Assembly (NCBI GenBank): GCA_963573305.1
Contig: OY754332.1
Location: forward strand, 144,701,977 to 144,765,976
Direction of reading: 5' to 3'
Source: Pyrrhosoma nymphula
Taxonomy: Eukaryota > Arthropoda > Insecta > Odonata > Coenagrionidae
DNA length: 64,000 bases
The notes beneath the pieces are model-generated. The model was given only the letters and a program-made list of their open reading frames with translations. It searched no databases and was not told where the DNA came from. The position numbers were made by a program, and so were the translations under genes. Positions 12,101 to 24,241 of this stretch are shown piece by piece. Positions within the stretch are counted from its first letter, which is position 1, and each line of letters begins with the position of its first letter.

Positions 12101-15100
12101 CCCTAGCGCATTCCTAATGCATGAGATAAAAGTTTAATCCAAGATCGGTGTAAATTTTTATAACAACATGGCCTGTTTGCTGTTTCAAGTCCATGATTTC
12201 CAAATTTGATCAGTATATATTGACATCTATATACAAATCAAATTGATCTATACTGTCAAATTTTTCGTCTGGTCGAATGAAAAGAAAGAGATATAATTGT
12301 TTTGACAATTTAAATGCAAACTGTTACGATTTAACTGCCAGTTATAAATTAATGTAGTCTAGGTAAAATCCCGTTTTAATATTAATGAGAGAATTATGAT
12401 TTCACACAATCACATAAGATAATCTCAAGCGTTACGGAATTTCCTAGTCAGTGATCCATATATTTATTTCAGAAATGGAAATCTATTTTTTACTCATAAA
12501 ATATTTTTACATTATTATTGTATATACTTAAGTTTTACGGTAGGTGCCTTTTGGGTAAAAATTAGTTGGTAACTACGTGTTATGTAACCTTATTTTCCTT
12601 AGTAATATTAAGAAACCATAATTAACCCTAATTTTTCTGGATTATCCTTTTCGACCGTATTCTAACTTGGTTGTTTAAAAGTCTGTTTTATTTAAAATCA
12701 CGCAAAGCATTGACTGATTTTTAAAGCCTTCTCAGCTTGTTTTATTTAATAAAATGGTGGATATAAAATAGTATTCTTACTTACAATGAGATATAACATA
12801 AAACCGAGCACAAATAAAGTTGATAAAAGCTCTTTTATTGTAGCTTTTTAACTTGATGAATATGAATTAATATGTGGGAAAGTGTAAGGTAGTTTTTCAT
12901 GAGAACGAGGGTCAAAGATCCCGCACAAGAGCGAGACCACTCTGCGAAAATATTTTGCGAGACGATATTCAAACGAGTGAAAAGGAGATCTTTCAAAAAG
13001 CGATTTTTTAAATTATGACATGCGGTTGTTTTCTTCTCTGTCTAGTTTCCCCTCTTTATCTTGAAGAAATATTTGTGCCTGAATGATAGTCATAAAATTT
13101 TCGTGACTCTTCTAACGCTGTATTCAACTAAGGTTGTAGCACCTACAGGCATTTGAAATAGTGCAGTCGGTGCTTATAGCCAACCAATATTATTCACATT
13201 GTAAAGTATAAGATTCAGACAATTGTTTCCATATCCTTAGAAATTTCTACGTAGGAATTGAAAAATAAAATTCCTTATTCGCATTTATTAATGTCTATAG
13301 TCACCCTAATAGTAATATGTCATAAATAAGTTATTGCGTTGGTGGTGCGTTGCTGTAAAAACCTAGAAAGGTGTCCTCGTTATGTAATGAAGGACTATTT
13401 AACATTAAGGAATAGAGGTACGAGGAAATGGCACCACTAAGATGCTCTTAGATAGACATGTTAGTGTAGAGATTTCACAAAAGAAGTAGGTAGGGTTCGA
13501 CTGGATTTATTATATATGTGCTCTTCCAGGCTCAATAAAATTTTATGGCCATATACATTCAATCGAATTGGAGGAGGGGCTGAGCTGCGTAGAACCGCTG
13601 TCAACTCCGACCTTATAACGGATCGCTGGAGAGAGCTTGCTTAGAAGTTACCATCACAAAAAAAAATTGCGTCCTCATTAAATGCATGATATCGTGCAAT
13701 TTCTTTTATTTTCTGTGATTATCCCTGTTATCGTGGAAGAAGCAGTTTACAGTCACGCTGCAAAGCCCGATGATAAGTAGAATTTTGTAGCTTCGATCCT
13801 TAAAACTGATAAAAATTCAAAGGTTTCGATAGCTCTGTCCCAGTCGATATATAATATGCCCAAGGACGCTTTTTTTGCTCTCATAATGGGCTACAGTAGT
13901 ATATAATTCATCGTAGCTGAGGTAGTCTTCACGTGCTAGACTATAGTGTTCCAGGCATATGCTGCGGCCGAAGTTAGGTTGGTAGATGGCCGAAGGTCCA
14001 TTTTCCCCTAAATCGAAATATTGGCGGGTAGGTTTTCAAGGAGAGTGAATATTATGGGCATATTGACCTCGGAACTTTGAACAAGCAGTCTTGTGGAAGA
14101 TTCAATTTGCATTTAATCATATAAGTTAATTAAATTAGTCATGTGCGTTGAGAAGAGGAGATTCAGAAGCCACGCCGTTCCAGACACGCTGCACATACGA
14201 TTCGATATTCAAAGAAGCACGCATTTTATGATTCTAGAAAAAAACGGAAATCGCAGAAAGTCCAGTTCCCAAGATTGCATTATTATCCAGAAAATATTCC
14301 TAGAAAATGTGTTTATTTAACATTATTGAAATGAGTGGGAAGTCTACAAAGCAATGAATAGAAAGTTCACTCAATATTTCCCATAGGTACCTGAAACCAA
14401 CCATGTAACTTTTAACTAATATATATTTTAACTGTGCTGAAGTTTTTTATACTTAATCGCTAGTTTTCATTCATCACATTTAAGTTTCAACTCGCTCCTT
14501 TGTAAATCATGGCATTCTTACAATTTTTAGATATCTGATCTACTTTTTAGTTTACTAATCAGCTTTTTAAAGATAATTTCCCTAATTTATTAGTAATTTC
14601 AATGTAGATGTCAGAGCGTGTAGGAAGCTGCTTACCTGCTGCTAAACAATCTCACGGCTGTTAGGGAAAATATTTTGAGATTACGGCTCCATTTTTCTTA
14701 AATAATAGATAGCCTTCGATGCTTTTATTTGCTTTTGAAATATTTACTCATAGCAGACGTAATCACGTGATCTATATAGTCAATCAAGAATATCTTATTA
14801 GCAGGCTCCATCATTCTCTGACAGAGTAAGACTTTTTTCGAAATGAGGACTGATGGCAAATAACGGGGTTTTCTTCGTCTCAATCGATAAAATTTACACT
14901 CTTTTCCAAAAATTCTTCCAAATCTTCAGTGATGAAGAAGGTTTCAAAAGGGCTTCATGTTTTATTTCGGCTTCGTCCTGAGAAAGTTGGAAATGACTGT
15001 GGAAAATAGCGTTTGCTCGCATTCTGATAACGATTACCATTAATATCTCGTATACATAAAAAAGAAAATCTCCGCCTTTGATTCTTTTAAAGATCATTTC

Positions 15101-16320
15101 GGTCATTTTATTTTTATTTTCCGTGCGTCCCTGAAACACGCAAGGGTCCACTTATCCTCTTGAATAATTACTTGAAATACTCCCACTAAGCTACTCTGCG
15201 AGCCGAAAAAAAGGCCAATTCAAAAAGTAGTTACTAGTGATATTACGCTCATGATGTTTTCATGCTGCTTGCGTTATTTTTTTCGTCTGCTTGACTTATT
15301 TATAATTCACTAGTTCTCTTTTGATTATGCGCACTTGTGCAATCATTTTTTATAGTCTTTTACTGCATTGTTGTTTTTTTTTGGGAATGACTTCTTTAAT
15401 GTGTCCGCATGTTTAACTTGAGTGTAAAGGGAAACATCAGAATTGCCTGTGAAAATATATTGGTAAACATGGCCGTGTCTAATTCAAAATTTAAATCACA
15501 GTTGATGTACATTGCTTAGTATTGTTAATTTGCGTAACATTGGTAATCCATAATCCAATTTAAGCATGTAATACCCAGATATAGTTTTGAGCACTAATTT
15601 CAAGTTACTTTCGTGGAAATGGGTTGTTGACGTAGTTCCGAGAAATTTCTACCTTACTGATGAAGATTTATCGTTCGGACTTTGTATCAAATGCGTTCAA
15701 AATAAGGCAATGTTTCTTCAAAGGAATGCGATGCCATTTGCATGGTAGCTTGCGCCGAGTGCATGCGGCGTTTATTGCTAATCCACACATTGCAAATCCG
15801 CTTTAAAATATCACTTATATGAGATCCATTAGATTTTGAAACTTTTTGTAGGTACACCTATGTATTTTGGTAATTGCTCTTGTTTATTTTGTCCAAATGC
15901 AGATCCACTTTCATTATCTGTAGAGTGGACTATTTCATACAACACTTACTGTCCAAGATTCATTAGAAAGCTCATCCCTCGCAAAAGTTGTGGCATATGC
16001 GCTGTGGATGATTTTGAGAGTGTTTATATTTTCTGAAGACCATCCATTACAGTTGTATTGATAGTGGTTAGCTTTACTTTTGTTATCGCATGACTACCCT
16101 TCGTGAAATGCACTTACCGCTGTAACTCTATGGCAAGCAAGGCTTTTGACAGAGAAGTATGCACCTCTCCTCCCATCCATTTCTCCTCAGCCTTCCACTC
16201 TGGACCTTTCCATCCGCGCTTCTCACTCTCCCTGCCATTGAACTTCTTCCGTGATGTTGAGTTCTGCGCATCCGTCTGCCATTAGCTTTGGCGAGAGCTG
16301 GAGCAATTCATTCAGGGAAC
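12101..16320. other. Long AT-rich stretch, nothing recognised
   Basis: About 4 kb of AT-rich intergenic-type or intronic DNA with short chance frames. No tRNA-like heads, strong inverted repeats or protein similarities were found by eye. Imperfect inverted AT-rich repeats occur near 12195-12255. Confidence 0.4.
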
Positions 16321-18840
16321 TGTAGGAAAGCACAGTGGTCCTAGGTTAATCGATGTGTTGAAGTGATAGGGTGCTCACAGCCAGAGCTGAAATTTGGAAA
16401 CTTTACAGCTGTCATTTGGGCATTGACACATCTTCCTGTCTCAAGAAAATAATTTCCGCTTCACAGTGATTTTAAACTCTTTCTTTCTCTCTTTCATCGC
16501 CTTTCAACATTCAACTTTTGCTCAGTTTTCTTGCGGTACTTTAAAATTCTGTGTCATTAATTTGTTTTTGTACGGAATAGAGTTCAAGCCTAAGTGTGGT
16601 TGAATTGCTCCTTTGGCCATCGCTGGAAGCAGTCGAAAACGTACAACTCCAGTTAAATCCAAGCCCTGCTAAAACCCAATATCCCGCTAAAAACCCAATA
16701 TACCGAATTTGAATTTTAAGCCTACGTGTCTTGTGAGAACTCTATAGCTTTTACGAGAGGTGTGTTGTTGTTGGTGGTGGTTGAAGTGTTAATTTTACCT
16801 GCACTCGTGTTATTGTTTAAATTTGGAAATGACAATTACGTTGAAATAAATTCAATGCAGAGATGTGTAGACGCTCTAAATGCGAATCATGCTGAGAGTA
16901 GAAATGGTGGGTATAAAAATCTTGTCATGATTTCGAACGTAACACAGGTGAACTGTATGAAGTTGAAGAGTACTTTCACGACCTAACAGAAATTTTGAAT
17001 AACTTGCATTGAATGCTTTTTATTAGAATAATTATATTTTTAGCATTAATTAATTGTTTTTGCCTAGTAAGTTAGCAATTCATAAAAATAATGTTAACGG
17101 ACTTTGTGGACATATTGCCGTCCTTCCTCTAAATTACACACTCAATCATTGCCAGGAAATTTCTTAGCGACATCCCCTGATCGCTAGACTTGAGTAAAGC
17201 TCAGTGGCCAGCCGAGACTTGAGGTCATTTTCTGACGGTATCGAAAGACTTGGATGTCGTGGAGAATTGGGTTCTCTCATAGGGGCTGCTGTATCATCCA
17301 TCTTAACACAGATTAAATGACTTCATCTAGCATTTAATCAGTTTATCTTTCACGAATTTTCTTTCGCTAAAAGATAGATCGTGTCGATGAATACCGAAGC
17401 TACCGAAATTAACTCTCATTCCACAATATTTATCATTGAAAATGATACAAAAAACGGATTTTTCAGCAGTGAAAGTAATCGTTGCTTAAAAGTCATGTTA
17501 CGAGCTGTCAGCCATCAATCGGTTGCCCAGTACCGTCATATTTCCTTCATTGAAGTCAGTCGTTTCCGTAGCTTAATCCCCTTGTTCACGCAGGAGTATA
17601 CATTCCGGCGCCAAGCAAAACGGCTTTGGAGGGAACAGTTCGAGCGGACTTCCATTATGCCACTTTGAGCCTTATTATTTACGTATAAATCGTTAAAGTC
17701 GATGTTCCTTAACGAAATTTCATGTAATTTTAGGTACAAAATGAATAGTAGATATGTGAAGATTATGCAGACATGCTTCATTAATGATTTCCATCGACAT
17801 TAAGTACTCGATCGTATTTCGAAGCCTGCACGGCTGGGGGATAAATCCCATTCGTATCGACTGCTGTGCCACTGTCGCATGCTTGGACTTAGGTGTAACA
17901 GGAAGAGTTTTCCTCCTGTTAATTCACGTATTTTACTTCATATAGATCCCTTTTCGAGGACCGTTAATTGTACTTATGTTTACTTCCGTAGAACTCTTGA
18001 AATTTTCTTAAATTGTAGAGGCTGCAAATTAGGTATAGTAAAATAATGTTGTCGGTCGCGCTCATATTTCAGGAATATCTACAAAATGCTTTTCCGCTAA
18101 GGTACATGATCAGTTTCTGAGCCATGTGGCAGAAAGAAGTGAATATTTCATCAAGTCAGCAGTTTTGTATACTCATATTTCAATGATCGTAGCTTCTTAA
18201 GTAGGCAGTTTGTTCAATAAAAAATAATAACGAAAATGTTATTGGAATAATTTCAAAGATCCACTAGGGTATTACAAATATTCCAGTTAATATATTCACG
18301 AAATCTTCGACATTAGAGAACAATGTACAATGAATAGATTCATTACTTGTCATTAAAGTCATGCCCGAGGGTTTAATTCAATATCACTTAACTGTCCAAG
18401 CATTACCATTTCAATGCGACAGTATAATACCAAATTTATTTCGTACACTACATTCACAGCGGGATGAAGGCACACTCGGGGCTACGCTTAGGGGTGTCCA
18501 CCAGGTGACGTTTGGTAGGTCAGCCTGCAGGCGAGTTACAACATAATCATCTATACTCATCACGCAAGGAGTCGTGGGGAATAAGCAGAAAAAAAAGGAT
18601 AGCGGCCCTTTCCTCACTCGAGTGAATGTGGACACCGCAGTGGTCAGTAGAGCAGCACTCACTTAATTACAGGTGTTCTTTGTGATACGGATTAGGGAAA
18701 TAGAATGAATGGGGAGGACCGCTCTTAGAATTTAAAACAAATTGATATAAGGTAGCTGTTTAAAAAATCATCCCCGAGGATGATTTTTGTTGCATGGAAG
18801 GATATACAATTGGACTTAGGTGAATTGATCGATCAATTAA
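16321..18840. other. AT-rich stretch, nothing recognised
   Basis: No convincing gene. A CACAGTGGTCC string near 16330 recalls the Transib-type ends found elsewhere in the window, but the sequence after it does not match them. A small perfect hairpin (AAAATCATCC...GGATGATTTT) lies near 18766-18788. Confidence 0.35.
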
Positions 18841-18841
18841 C

Positions 18842-19118
18842 AAAGAGGCTCTGAGAAGAGAAGGAGATGGATGGAATCTTATAAGAACTCGAAAGCAGAG
18901 AAAGGACAACCTAATCCGGCATATTTTAAGATACAAGTGTCTAATGAAGATAGCCAGAAGCAGAGTAAGACCATCGCTGAGGTACATGGAGCAAATAATG
19001 AATGATGAATAAACAAAGAAATATGTAGAGATGAAGAGGCTAGCTGATAGAAGCATGGAACGGAAAGCCGGGTCAAACCAACCATAGGGTTGATAACCAA
19101 CAATGATAATGATGACAA
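18842..19118 (+). pseudogene. Non-LTR retrotransposon (LINE) 3' end, relic
   Basis: The plus strand encodes a stretch resembling the C-terminal tail of insect LINE reverse transcriptase ORFs: RKQRKDNLIRHILRYKC, then SRVRPSLRYMEQIM, a stop, then EMKRLADRSMERKAGSNQP. The basic RHILR segment and the EMKRLA..R..W-like ending before NQP are typical of the C-terminus of many arthropod LINEs. After the stop comes AATGATAATGATGAC, the kind of short tandem 3' tail LINEs often carry. A stop codon at 19010 breaks the frame. This is a 5'-truncated, dead copy; its clade is undetermined. Confidence 0.7.
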
Positions 19119-21375
19119 AGGCATGAGAACATTCAGTATAAGAGAACATTCTGTATAGACATTTCACAAAGTATCGTATTATAAAATTAGTACGTAAATA
19201 GCAGTATGAGCAATGCTAAAAGTGTGTGAGTAACAAAAAACACGATTTTACTGCTACATTTTGGGTAGAGACTCTGTAAGTTAAAACAGGTATTTGTCAC
19301 CTTTCGGCTGAGGTAGCTCAAAAAATATTTTATTTGGAGACTTGCTCTAGGAGAAAAATATACTGACTTGACGTTGAAAACGTGCCTGATTTCAACACGA
19401 TTCCATTGACAGCACGGCACGTTGAGGTACTCATCCACTCTACCTATTTTCCAGACCTTTAAGTGAAGCTCTTAGCTAATTTTCCCCGTGTATTAATATG
19501 CTTGTGGCGTCTATTTGGAAAGAGTTATAATTCACTTAGGGTTCAACAACTGTTAATGAAAAGGACAACTATTCACTGGATTCATCATTAAATACATCTA
19601 TCTTCTTAAGCATGTGATAAAATAGATAAGTAGTCTTTTATATGAATTGAAATATGCCTCCTTCATGAATGAACCATTCATAACTACCTAGCTTCGTTTT
19701 TCTATACTTTTTTCTACACCATACTTTTTCATAACTAACTAGCTTACTGAAGGCTGTCAATATTTTAAGTCAACTTACCTGGATGCGTAGTTTTAGCGGA
19801 ATCATAGTAGCTCTGCCTGTGGTTGAAGATATTTATCCGAGTTTTTTAGATAAAAAAAAGGCAAGTCACGAATGAATAAGTAATAGCAAATAGCAATAAT
19901 AACAGGCGTGACTTTAAATGCTTTCAAGTCTGCTAGGAGTCATATCTAGCAAATGAAAAACATAATAGAGGTGCTATGACTGCAGTATAGCGCTAATTGT
20001 TACATCCCTTGTAAGTATTTGTTAACAGAATCTTTGAATTAATCACCAATTGTGCTAATCTTAAGTAGCAGCCAGATCCTAATAATATAGCTACGAATCA
20101 AGGTAAGAAAAAAGTTTCCTTGAATGTGGATTCAAACTTTTTCTAACTGCACATTGTCCGTTAATGACTCTTTTATTTTAGGAAGCGGAGTGAAGGCTAT
20201 ATTTTTACACCTGGAAGATAATATTTCTCATGATATTCAGTTAAAACTCATAGAATGTCTAATTTTATTGACATGTATCCACTGTAGTAAATACTCTATC
20301 AATTATTAAATAAATTCTCTATATCTTACTCGACTAGATGCCTTAGTAAGCTATAAACAGCGTAGTAGCGCACTAACTAGTAGTAACCCATCGAAATGGT
20401 ATTCATAGTCCCAATAATCTTAGCAGCGACAAGTGTGCTACTATCTTAGTGGCTGATTTTTAAACCCTCCCCTGCCTTGTTTCGAGGAGCAATTTAATGT
20501 GAAGGCCCATCGCGGGTGAGCCACTATCTAGAGATAAACTTTCATCATAGCAGGGAATTTTGATTAAAATCCCGAAGAAAATGGTGAAAGTGCTTTGCTC
20601 AAGTCTGGCATGAGGTGTGTAATACTGCCTTTAGATTGAACTGAACGTGTGAATTGCTTGTTCTTAATCTCCGATTCTGTGTTTTGGTACACTGCTGCGC
20701 TTAAAGAGGATTTTTAAAAACAGGATTGGAAATTGCTGATCACCTCTTTTATGTCGCGGTAAATAGCATCACGGCATGATTGGTACACTGTTGGGCTTGA
20801 AATGGATTTTATTAAACAATAATTAAGTGATTTATGTGATTTAGAACTTCGGGAAGCCACCACTTTTTTATCGCGGCACAACAGTGAAAGGCCGCATATC
20901 ATTGTAATAGGCATAAATATTATTGTGTGAAAATTGTTTCTTAGGGTTACATCAGGCTTCACAGTTGCTTTCCTGTGAATATTTTGACTACTTTATGAGC
21001 TCATTGTGCTGTTTTATTGGATTTGTCGTGGGAGAAGCGGCATAAATAATATACGAGCTCATATTATTTGTCAAGAAAATGAATCAAGTGAGATGTTCTT
21101 CAGAGAGCAAGAGAGTAATTGACCCGAATGTAATTGACTTTCGTGTTGTTGCGGTAAATAATTAGCAGAAAATATGTAGAAAAGTAGCTTGATTGATATC
21201 AAGACGTACAATTATTTTCTCAATGGATTTAAGAACTTCGTAGAGGTGATGATAATAATAGAAACACGACGGTTCATTCAGTCGTAAATTCATATTTCGT
21301 TGCGATATTTTTGTTAACGACTTCAGAGCATGCGCACTTTTCAGCACTGTGGAAGAAATGTGGCGTGACGTTGAG
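19119..21375. other. AT-rich stretch, nothing firmly recognised
   Basis: No gene seen. At 20690-20900 a weak, diverged direct repeat occurs: TGGTACACTGCTGCGCTTAA and TGGTACACTGTTGGGCTTGA about 90 bases apart, each followed by GGATTTT. It is probably an old repeat. Confidence 0.35.
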
Positions 21376-21418
21376 CGGCGCACAGTGGGGCCAAATCCCG
21401 AAAAGCTGGCCAAAATAT

Positions 21419-22058
21419 GAAATCCTTATTTGATCGATTTCAAATTTGGTACACAGGGGTTTTTTAGGCCGCTGATTACAAATCTGAAATCAGAAAAAAT
21501 AAAAAAAGCAAAATGGCGGATTCAAAATGGCGGCCCAAGGGATAAGAAAGTAGTAGCTAGGTTATTTAAAAAACAGTGCATTTCTGGGGCATGATATGGC
21601 CTTTTATTATGATTCATACCCCAAATGTATGCAAACAGAATATTGAATACAATATGGTGGACATAACAATAAGTAATTTGTATAATGTAAAAAAATTAGC
21701 CCTCGAGAAGTTGCTAATAACGGAAATTAAATGGATTTAATCCTCATTTGATCCGATTTTAAATTTGGTACACAGGGGTTTTTTAGGCCGCTGATTACAA
21801 ATCTGAAATCAGAACAAATTAAAAAGCAAAATGGCGGATTCAAAATGGCGACCCAAGGGATAAGAAAGTAGTGGATAGGTTATTTAAAAAACAGTTCATT
21901 TCTGGGGCATGATATGGCCTTTTATTATAATGCATACCCCAAATGTATGTAAACAGAATATTGAATCCAATATGGTGGACATAACAATAAGTAATTTGTA
22001 TAATGTAAAACATTCTTTATCCCTGGAGAAGTTGCTAATAACGAAAATGAAATGGATT
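21419..22058. repeat. Two tandem copies of a 319-bp unit inside the Transib element
   Basis: The sequence starting near 21420 (AATCCTTATTTGATC, then TTTGGTACACAGGGGTTTTT) repeats near 21740, an offset of 319 bases measured from ACACAGGGG at 21451 and 21770. The copies stay collinear to about 22050, including GGCATGATATGGCC and ATGGTGGACATAACAATAAG. Divergence is a few percent. The unit lies between the end of the transposase and the left terminal repeat, so it is subterminal non-coding DNA of the element that was duplicated after or during its activity. Confidence 0.9.
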
Positions 22059-22389
22059 CAATTTTGATCTGGTGAAAGAAATGAGCCAATGATGAAATCG
22101 TACAGTTTAATGAAACATTAATTGTAAGCTTCCGAGGTTTTTATGTACAAAGAATAATTGAATCAACTTGATAACCATCTGCATAGTGGGGCTTTTTTTT
22201 AAACATGGCTACACTTTAAAAACCGCTAATTATACAAATTAATTGATGTATTTTGCCCTTCCTGAAGTCACTCATCCTCCTGAAATCAAAACAATCCTAA
22301 TAATAGTACGTCGATATAGGATCAAACTTGAACTGTTAATGTAGTGGGCACGAAAAAAATACCCTAAGATTGAAAACTAAAATTATAAC

Positions 22390-23090
22390 TTTAACCGCAG
22401 GAAATTTCCTGAGAGTCGGAATTGGAGCATTCATCATCGTTCGTTGTGGTCTCCACATCTAAGTCGTCAGATATTGATGAGTTATCCGTTTCAGAGGCCT
22501 TTAGCATAGCAGTGACTTCAGCGAGGAAAGATTTTTTTAGCAGTTTCGGAAGCTCCCTTACTCTTGATAGAACAGGATCTGAAGATACGAGAAGGTTGTT
22601 AAAAACATCTTTTAAATTACTTTCTCTGAAACATTTTTTTGAAAAATGTTCTCGTTAAGGTTTGATCTCTTTGTTGCGTGCTTCTTGTGCCTCCTCTTAA
22701 AGCATTCGAATCGGTAATGCTGCCGACGAAATTCCAGAAGAACCATGAATCAATATTTTATGTACTGTGGTGGGCATGTTGCAGCAAGGATACTTCTTCA
22801 CAAATAATTTGGCAAAGCTCAATGCATAGGCATCAAATCTTTCAACATCAACTTCATATTCACTCGACAGGGTCAAAATTATCATCCTAAATTGCGTGAA
22901 AAGGCCTTCATCTATGCCCGTTATGTTATGTGAATGACCTGCGTTTTTAAGAAATCTGCGGACAGTATTCCCACCATTTGTGCTGCCGTAGCCGGGTTTT
23001 GGGCGGTCAACTAGTCACCCCATTTGAATCCGAAATCGCTCTTGTATTCGCAACTTATTTTCCCTCACTCCTTTTCAGAGATACTTGGTG
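22390..23090 (-). pseudogene. Transib transposase, C-terminal part, broken
   Basis: On the minus strand the translation contains, in order, RPKPGYGSTNGGNTVRRFL, NITGIDEGL, a VDVERF..YALSFAKLFV stretch, VHKILIHG, LPIRML, a stop, EEAQEARNKEIKP, a stop, and after a frameshift an acidic Ser/Asp-rich tail. This order matches the C-terminal region of Transib transposases, which are related to the RAG1 core and act as DDE-type recombinases at element ends. Two in-frame stops (near 22680 and 22640) and at least one frameshift make it non-functional. The N-terminal half (23.1-24.2 kb) is too decayed to read, and the first two catalytic acidic residues cannot be placed. Confidence 0.8.
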
Positions 23091-24241
23091 CTTGCCATTT
23101 TTTAATATTTAACTGATAGGAAATGTGCTGTAAACATTCGAAAAAGCAAATTTAAGCAGAGTTTATTGTAGCTGAATTTGGCATCAGACTATTTATTTCA
23201 CATTGTAGGTACTCGATTTGCTTCCTCGACAGTCACATCAAAAGTCTCACGCTGGAATGATACGTGAATAGGCCGACAAAACCGAGGAGAAAACGGCTGA
23301 CGAGTTTACTACAAGACAATTTTGTTGGATGAGGCGGTATTACAACTAATTCATTGAAGAGGTACAAAAGACGACAAAAAATACTGGAATCTTGAATGAA
23401 ACCGCTCTAAGATTTTTGTTTAGATTGTCTTTGCCCAGAACACCGTCTCATCCCCATTTCGATTTCAATTGTAATATTTTTAAGTCTACGGGACCGTATA
23501 TCTCTACTGTATCTTTTTGAACTTCTATCAGAGAGTTTCTTTGAATAGAACAAGGTCATGACATCAAATAGGTTCTGCCTTTTCAAAGAAATGAAAATGT
23601 GTCCTTTACGTGACCCTGTAAGAAAATTGATGTTGAAATGCGATTTGCGGAAAATTGTCCAACCTCTTCACAAAGCCTGTGGCGCGTGGTGATACAAACT
23701 AACTTTTTTCCAAAATGTGGTAATATGTGGTAAAAGTTATTACGGAATCTAGTATTCAACATACGGAACTATAAGGCTCTGTAAATCACTCTGCCCGATC
23801 AAACCCGATAGTTAACTAAATATCCCATTGAAATCGTGGATGAGGTAAATTTGCAGGAATAGTTATTTGCATTGTTAATTAACGTCAAAACAATAATCAA
23901 TAACGCAAAGAAAGAGAATTTAAGAATGAATAACAATTTGACATACCTTCATCTATTGAATCCATTTCAACTCAGTTTTTCAAGGTGATTGTTGCACTTG
24001 CAAAACAATTTAAGTCAAAGAAGAGAAAAATAGTTGAAAATTTCCCCGTAAAACTGACTCGCATAACACCCAACTTTGAACTGACATAAATCCGAAATGG
24101 TTAGAGTTGGGACTCGGAAAATAGAAGTATTGAATGCGTAATTAGTATCTTCTAAAGACCACATTGTCACCAAAGCGATTTTTACTATTTTGTAATTCGC
24201 ATTTTGGCCAGGTTTTTCGGAAAAAGCCCCACTGTGCGGCG

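Larger units (their letters stand above)
21376..24241 (-). mobile_element. Transib-family DNA transposon with 5-bp target duplication
   Basis: The element runs from 21381 to 24236. The left end reads CACAGTGGGG(CC) and the right end is its reverse complement, CCCCACTGTG. Similarity of the inverted ends continues for about 40 bases through GAAAA..CTGGCCAAAAT. The flanks are CGGCG on both sides (21376-21380 and 24237-24241), a 5-bp duplication. Transib transposons are known for GC-rich 5-bp target duplications and for CAC-starting ends resembling the V(D)J recombination heptamer CACAGTG. The interior carries a broken Transib transposase on the minus strand. At about 2.86 kb with stops and a frameshift, it was once autonomous and is now dead. 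Confidence 0.85.

Noticed and set aside
16330..16342. CACAGTGGTCC resembling a Transib end
   Set aside because: The following bases do not continue the terminal repeat, and there is no flanking CG-rich duplication or partner end.
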